Shown here in pieces: positions 59,807-64,000 of a stretch of DNA of 64,000 bases. Under the pieces are notes generated by a model, which ran no database searches, had not been told where the DNA came from, and was given only the letters and a program-made list of their open reading frames with translations. Source of the DNA: Teredinibacter purpureus. Lineage in GTDB: Bacteria > Pseudomonadota > Gammaproteobacteria > Pseudomonadales > Cellvibrionaceae. Numbering within the stretch: the stretch's first letter is position 1; every line of letters starts with the position of its first letter. The DNA lies in the NCBI RefSeq assembly GCF_014217335.1, contig NZ_CP060092.1, forward strand, positions 1,009,501 to 1,073,500, in the 5' to 3' direction. The translations under genes and the position numbers were made by a program.

Positions 59807-61060
59807 ATGACTGATACAGGCCCCTCTAAATGCCGTTTTTGTAATGATAACCTAGAGCATAGTTTTGCCGATTTAGGTTTGTCACCGCTTTGCCAAACAC
59901 ACATTAAACCAGAAGAACTTAATAATGCTGAGTACTACTACCCATTGCATGCCTATGTGTGTACCAGCTGCTGGTTAGTTCAGCTTGAGGAGTTTGTTTC
60001 TCCAGACGATATCTTCAGTGACTATGACTATTTCTCGTCGTATTCAACAAGCTGGGTCGAGCATGCCAGAAAATACGTCGAATATGTGAGTGATCGTTTT
60101 AGCTTGGGTAAAGACAGTGCGGTGTTTGAAATTGCCAGTAATGATGGTTATTTGTTACAGCATTTTGTGAAAGCGGGTGTACCGGTATTGGGTATCGAAC
60201 CCGCTGAAAACATTGCAAAGGTCGCTAACGAAAAAGGGATTCGCACGACAGTTTGTTTCCATGGCCAAGCGTCAGCCACAAAGAATGTTGAAGCTTACGG
60301 TAAAGCCGATTTAGTGTTGGGTAACAATGTTCTAGCGCATGTGCCTGATATTAATGACTTTATTTCAGGGTTGAAAACCCTGCTGAAGGACGATGGCGTG
60401 ATCACCATGGAGTTTCCACATTTACTTCAGCTTATCGACCAGAACCAGTTTGACACTATCTACCACGAGCATTTCTCCTACTTGTCATTTTTAACCGTAG
60501 AAAAGATGTTTAAGCACCACGGCCTAACGTTGTTTGATGTGCAGGAAATTCCCACGCACGGTGGGTCGTTGCGCATCTTTGGTCGTCATACAGAATCTGA
60601 GGCACACGCTGTAACCGACAATGTTACACAGTTGCGCGATAAAGAGCTTGGCTTCGGCTTGGGGTCTCTCGATGTGTACCTTGCGTTTCAGGAGAAAGTG
60701 AAAAAGACGAAACGCGACCTATTGAAGTTTTTAATCGAAAAGAAAGAAGAAGGCAAAAGCATTGTTGCTTACGGCGCGCCCGGCAAAGGCAACACGCTAC
60801 TTAACTACTGTGCTATTCGAGAAGATTTCGTCGATTTTACGGTTGATATGAGCCCGCAAAAACAAGGCAAGTACACGCCCGGTTGCAGGCTCCCTATTTT
60901 GCACCCTGATGCGATTAAAGAGCATAAGCCAGATTACATTTTGATTTTACCGTGGAACTTAACGAAAGAAATTGTCGGTCAGAATGAAGATGTTTTTGAG
61001 TGGGGCGGCAAGTTTGTAAGACCAATTCCTGAGGTTTGTATTATAGATAAGCCGCAATAG
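59807..61060 (+). CDS. C-methyltransferase, zinc-binding deoxysugar type
   Basis: 417 residues in three parts. The N-terminal putative zinc domain has four cysteines (CRFCNDN... and CTSCW). A Rossmann AdoMet domain follows (AVFEIASNDGYLLQHFVKAG, DLVLGNNVLAHVPDINDFIS). The C-terminal Methyltransf_14 part has YHEHFSYLSFL, EIPTHGGSLRIFGRH and VAYGAPGKGNTLLNY. This architecture is that of TylC3/NovU-like sugar C-methyltransferases that act on 4-keto nucleotide sugars. It fits the CDP-sugar genes at 41-45 kb. It is a single gene with its own terminator. Confidence 0.92.
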   Translation: MTDTGPSKCRFCNDNLEHSFADLGLSPLCQTHIKPEELNNAEYYYPLHAYVCTSCWLVQLEEFVSPDDIFSDYDYFSSYSTSWVEHARKYVEYVSDRFSLGKDSAVFEIASNDGYLLQHFVKAGVPVLGIEPAENIAKVANEKGIRTTVCFHGQASATKNVEAYGKADLVLGNNVLAHVPDINDFISGLKTLLKDDGVITMEFPHLLQLIDQNQFDTIYHEHFSYLSFLTVEKMFKHHGLTLFDVQEIPTHGGSLRIFGRHTESEAHAVTDNVTQLRDKELGFGLGSLDVYLAFQEKVKKTKRDLLKFLIEKKEEGKSIVAYGAPGKGNTLLNYCAIREDFVDFTVDMSPQKQGKYTPGCRLPILHPDAIKEHKPDYILILPWNLTKEIVGQNEDVFEWGGKFVRPIPEVCIIDKPQ

Positions 61061-61107
61061 ACGTTTATATAAACGTAACAATATGTAAAAAGTAATCATT
61101 GGTCGTT

Positions 61108-61151
61108 AAAAATACGCTCTATGGGTATATCCTGTAGAGCGTATTTTTTTT
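61108..61151 (+). terminator. Strong intrinsic terminator after the methyltransferase gene
   Basis: AATACGCTCTA, 13-nt loop, TAGAGCGTATT followed by a run of T. Perfect 11-bp stem about 50 bp after the stop. Confidence 0.9.
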
Positions 61152-61645
61152 CTAGCGTTATAAATTCACCCGTTGAGGTAAAGGTGGGTGTGGTCACTTT
61201 TGCCAAATATACATTAATTTATTTTTTCGTTGCAGTAAAATCTCACTGACTTAGATCGTAAAAGTGATTAAAACGGGTATGACCGATAGTAACGCTCTAA
61301 GCCAGCTTAAGCTTTTTAATGATAATGTCATGAGTTTTTAGTTCTAGAGAATAAGTACCGTAATATTTAACTATCACCATCGTGTAATGATTAGGCGCCG
61401 ACTTATTTTTCCGGTTATATGGAAATGTTTATCGCGTTACTACTTCCTTTTTATAAGCCAAAAGTGTGACGTCTCTCCCTAAGAGATAATCAGTAATGGT
61501 CTTATACTGGAAGGGCAAAAAGCATAGGCTATGATCTTTACAGGGACGTCTGTTAGACGATTTACAAATTTACGTCACCCAGAACACCCTTCAGCGTGAC
61601 TGTTTCGAAAGTCGAACGGAAAATTATTAATCAGTGGTAAATGAA
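61152..61645. other. Long upstream region of the secreted 426-residue protein
   Basis: About 490 bp, AT-rich, no gene recognised. It separates the methyltransferase terminator from the secreted protein and must hold its promoter; no -24/-12 (sigma-54) element was convincing by eye, though XrtA systems are often sigma-54 controlled. Confidence 0.4.
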
Positions 61646-62926
61646 ATGAAAAAATTTAAGCGCAATCTGTTCATGGCAACAGTTTTATCCTGTGTTATGA
61701 ACTCCGCCTACTCGGCGATCGACCTTTCGGATATACCCCTTTTCAACATCAACAACCTCGAATTTGAAGGTGGTTTCCGTCTTCCCACCGCCTCGTATGG
61801 CGACTCGAATATTACCTATTCAGAAGGCCCTCTTACCGTGGGCGCCAATGGTGACTCGATTTTTATTGTCGGGCACGCCAATCAACAAGCTATTGGCGAG
61901 TTTTCCATACCGGAATTGGTCAAAAGCATGGATGTGGCTAATTTTAATTATGCCGAAAAAATCCAAAATTTTAGCCGTGTACTAGGCCGTCCCTTCGGCG
62001 GAAACTCAGAGGGCCATGATCGTATTGGTGGCTTGGAGTACATCAATGGTGAATTGGTCGTGAACACTTGGGTGTATTACGATGGCGGTTCTAGCGCAAG
62101 AGACACCACGTTGGTGGTGAAAGACGCCGCCAACTTGTCGACTTCATCTGTAGCCGGCTATCATCGAATGTCGGCGCGTGCCCACGCCGCCGGTTGGATC
62201 TCCCCTGTACCGAGCGTATGGCAAGATGCACTCGGTGGTAGTTATATTGCGGGCGCATCAAGTGGTGAACCTATTATTAATCGGCTGAGCGTGGGGCCAT
62301 CGGCGTTTACGTTTAACGCGGATGTCTTTAATACAGACTCACTGGCCGCACAAGATATTGCGCTAACCACATTGCTGGATTTCAGCTTACAAAACCCTGT
62401 AGGGTATGAAAGCGGCGATCTTAGTCGTTACCTCGAAAATGGTTCACGTGATAACTTGTTATGGACGCATCTGTCTAGAGCTAATTATGGTTTTGTGGTA
62501 CCGGGCACCCGCACTTACATGACCTTAGGCTATAGCGGGGGAATGGCGTCTGGTGTGGGTTATAAAATCGATCAGGGTTCTGGGCAAGATTGCCCTGGGT
62601 ACTGTGCGTACCAGTCTTCCGACTATTCGAACTACTATTGGCTTTGGGATCTGAGCGATCTAATCGAGGTAAAAGCGGGTAGGATGAATGCTCATGATGT
62701 GGAACCCTACGCGTATGGTCGTTTAGCTGACGACAGCTATGCGCACAATGGTTACAACCGTATTATTGGTGGTGCTTACGATTACGCGAATAATCGCCTC
62801 TATCTCTCTTTGGAGCGTGGCGATGCGTCGGATTATGGTTGGGCGCCCAGTATTGTGGCATTTAGCATTAAAACGCCGGCGCCACCTTTGGCACCGGCCA
62901 ATGTTGAAGTTAGAGAAGGAACATAA
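61646..62926 (+). CDS. Secreted protein of unknown function
   Basis: 426 residues from the ATG at 61646, which begins a Sec signal peptide (MKKFKRNLFMATVLSCVMNS AYSA). A GTG four codons upstream is less likely. The mature protein has repeated beta-rich segments (LEFEGGFRLPTASYGDSNIT, DRIGGLEYINGELVVNTWVY, YMTLGYSGGMASGVGYKIDQ, NGYNRIIGGAYDYANNRLYL), suggesting a beta-propeller. Cys pair in GQDCPGYCAY. It ends PLAPANVEVREGT and has no PEP-CTERM or other sorting tail. I do not know the family; its place suggests a link to the exopolysaccharide. Confidence 0.65.
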   Translation: MKKFKRNLFMATVLSCVMNSAYSAIDLSDIPLFNINNLEFEGGFRLPTASYGDSNITYSEGPLTVGANGDSIFIVGHANQQAIGEFSIPELVKSMDVANFNYAEKIQNFSRVLGRPFGGNSEGHDRIGGLEYINGELVVNTWVYYDGGSSARDTTLVVKDAANLSTSSVAGYHRMSARAHAAGWISPVPSVWQDALGGSYIAGASSGEPIINRLSVGPSAFTFNADVFNTDSLAAQDIALTTLLDFSLQNPVGYESGDLSRYLENGSRDNLLWTHLSRANYGFVVPGTRTYMTLGYSGGMASGVGYKIDQGSGQDCPGYCAYQSSDYSNYYWLWDLSDLIEVKAGRMNAHDVEPYAYGRLADDSYAHNGYNRIIGGAYDYANNRLYLSLERGDASDYGWAPSIVAFSIKTPAPPLAPANVEVREGT

Positions 62927-62938
62927 TTCTACTAGCGG

Positions 62939-64000
62939 CTACTGAAACTTTTGTTTAGCCGCTAAGTAATGTTCTTTTATCGATCCATCGTTAGGCGCTA
63001 ATTCTAGCGCCTTTTCTAATAGCGCTAATGCTGCCGAATTATTCATCTTCAGTTTTATATACCCTGCTGTATCTAAAATAGAGGCGTTGTCGGGAGCTAG
63101 CTGAACCGCTCTTGATGCCATGATATCGGCCTCCTCTAGACGATTGTCCTGCTGATACATCCAGGCAAGGTTGTTAAGGGCGGTAACGTTATCGGGGCTG
63201 ATGCGAATAACCGTTTGATAAAGCGCTTGGGGGTCGCCTGTACCCGTTTCCTGCGCGCGCATACCTTGAATAAGGATTGGGCGTATATCGTTAGGTGCAA
63301 TGGCTTGCCATTGAGCTAAAAATGTATCGTTTAATGGTTTTTTCAGCGTGATGGTTAAGCGGTATAACGATTCTGCAATTCGAGCATCGGGCTCGTTACT
63401 CCACGTTAGCATTAAGCGATTAATGGCATCTTCATGTTTATTTTGGGCCGCGAGAATGTCAGCATTTAACAGTGACGCAAGCACGTTTGCTTCGAGTTTG
63501 GCGAGCGTTTGCTGAAGTGACTGTGCTGCGGCCAAGTCACCCTGTTTTAACAGAACCGCACCGAGGCTGAATGCTAGTTCAGGTGAGTTGGGGTAACGGG
63601 TGCGCCCTTCTTCCAATGTTTGTCGTGCGCCGGCCACATCCTCGAGTGTAAATTGTTGCTGGGCTTTAGAGCTAATTAAGTGTCGCTCTAGAAGCCCAAT
63701 TTGTTCGGCACTGCTTGCCGGGGATATTTTAATAGCATCGATAAGCTGCGTTGCATCGTCGAAACGTTGCTTATAAATGGCATAGTCGGCTAAAAAGTCT
63801 TGGAACTGGACGCGCTGTTTATCATTGGCTGCAAGATTTTCATAAGTAGCGACCATCGTTGGCCAGTCGGTGGAGCGTTGCAATTCAGCTTTTAAAAGGC
63901 TGGATAAATACAGTTTAGAGTCGCTGTTTAGTTGAATTGTTTGCTTAAACGCTTTGCTTGCGGCGGCCCAATTTTGCTGATGTAATTCTGTGTTGCCTAG
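62939..64000 (-). CDS. TPR-repeat protein of the XrtA locus (PrsT-like), N-terminus beyond the window
   Basis: The frame is open to the right edge, so at least 353 residues are present and the start lies outside. Tandem 34-residue TPR units are visible throughout, for example SKLYLSSLLKAELQRSTDW, AFSLGAVLLKQGDLAAAQSL, ALNNLAWMYQQDNRLEEADI and ASILDTAGYIKLKMNNSAAL. XrtA loci regularly contain a large TPR lipoprotein (PrsT) thought to link the sortase system with outer-membrane export. It is convergent with the secreted protein gene. Confidence 0.8.
   Translation of the reverse strand, partial: LGNTELHQQNWAAASKAFKQTIQLNSDSKLYLSSLLKAELQRSTDWPTMVATYENLAANDKQRVQFQDFLADYAIYKQRFDDATQLIDAIKISPASSAEQIGLLERHLISSKAQQQFTLEDVAGARQTLEEGRTRYPNSPELAFSLGAVLLKQGDLAAAQSLQQTLAKLEANVLASLLNADILAAQNKHEDAINRLMLTWSNEPDARIAESLYRLTITLKKPLNDTFLAQWQAIAPNDIRPILIQGMRAQETGTGDPQALYQTVIRISPDNVTALNNLAWMYQQDNRLEEADIMASRAVQLAPDNASILDTAGYIKLKMNNSAALALLEKALELAPNDGSIKEHYLAAKQKFQ

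Noticed and set aside
1..64000. tRNA, rRNA and CRISPR genes
   Set aside because: No TTCGAA-type T-arms, rRNA blocks or regular spacer arrays were found on either strand by eye.

Overview
The window looks like chromosomal DNA of a marine or wood/algal-polysaccharide-degrading gammaproteobacterium close to Saccharophagus, Teredinibacter or Cellvibrio. The clearest sign is a secreted GH5 beta-mannanase whose modules are joined by long polyserine linkers and which carries three CBM10-type modules. An exosortase A (XrtA) exopolysaccharide locus and housekeeping genes of gammaproteobacterial type agree with this. Genus is an inference; no rRNA or tRNA gene was seen.

Layout. (1) 1-5.1 kb is a mosaic of mobile and broken DNA: a Phd-type antitoxin with the first codons of its toxin, a probable integron attC remnant abutting the 3' end of a decayed group II intron, a 24-bp repeat found twice at gene-truncation points, an Rhs C-terminal fragment followed by a small two-helix membrane protein (candidate immunity protein), a frameshifted RelE/ParE toxin with its antitoxin and an XRE regulator, a CHC2 primase stub, a RAYT transposase, and a complete ISL3 element with an exact 8-bp target duplication. 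(2) 5.1-25.9 kb is mostly housekeeping: polysaccharide pyruvyl transferase, DUF3010/DEAD-box helicase pair, a membrane-anchored amidase homologue that has lost metal ligands, PaiB-like protein, DUF1015, MFS, RarD, GIY-YIG protein, RapA, the beta-mannanase, a Kazal-domain lipoprotein, an RNA uracil methyltransferase, the glutathione-dependent formaldehyde pair FghA/FrmA, and HemH. (3) 26.1-64 kb is a large XrtA-type exopolysaccharide locus.

The XrtA locus contains the initiating phosphoglycosyltransferase, Wza-like export lipoprotein, chain-length protein, an outer-membrane barrel, six glycosyltransferases, a Wzx-type flippase, an O-antigen-ligase-like protein, an amidotransferase, exosortase fused to EpsI, and a TPR protein (PrsT-like) that runs off the right edge. 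Between the flippase and the exosortase lies a sugar-modification module: SDR epimerase, a SAF-domain homoserine-dehydrogenase-like oxidoreductase, a sugar-1-phosphate cytidylyltransferase, a PIG-L deacetylase and two FemAB-like transferases. A C-methyltransferase of the deoxysugar type lies at 59.8 kb. The first FemAB protein carries an N-terminal helical arm with clear seryl-tRNA-synthetase character, and its start codon overlaps the stop of the PIG-L deacetylase. This suggests that an N-deacetylated sugar of the polymer (or its precursor) is aminoacylated from a charged tRNA. That pairing is the most interesting candidate for an undescribed system here. The tyrosine autokinase and the ATPase that usually follow the chain-length gene in XrtA loci are absent from this interval, and no PEP-CTERM substrate protein was found.
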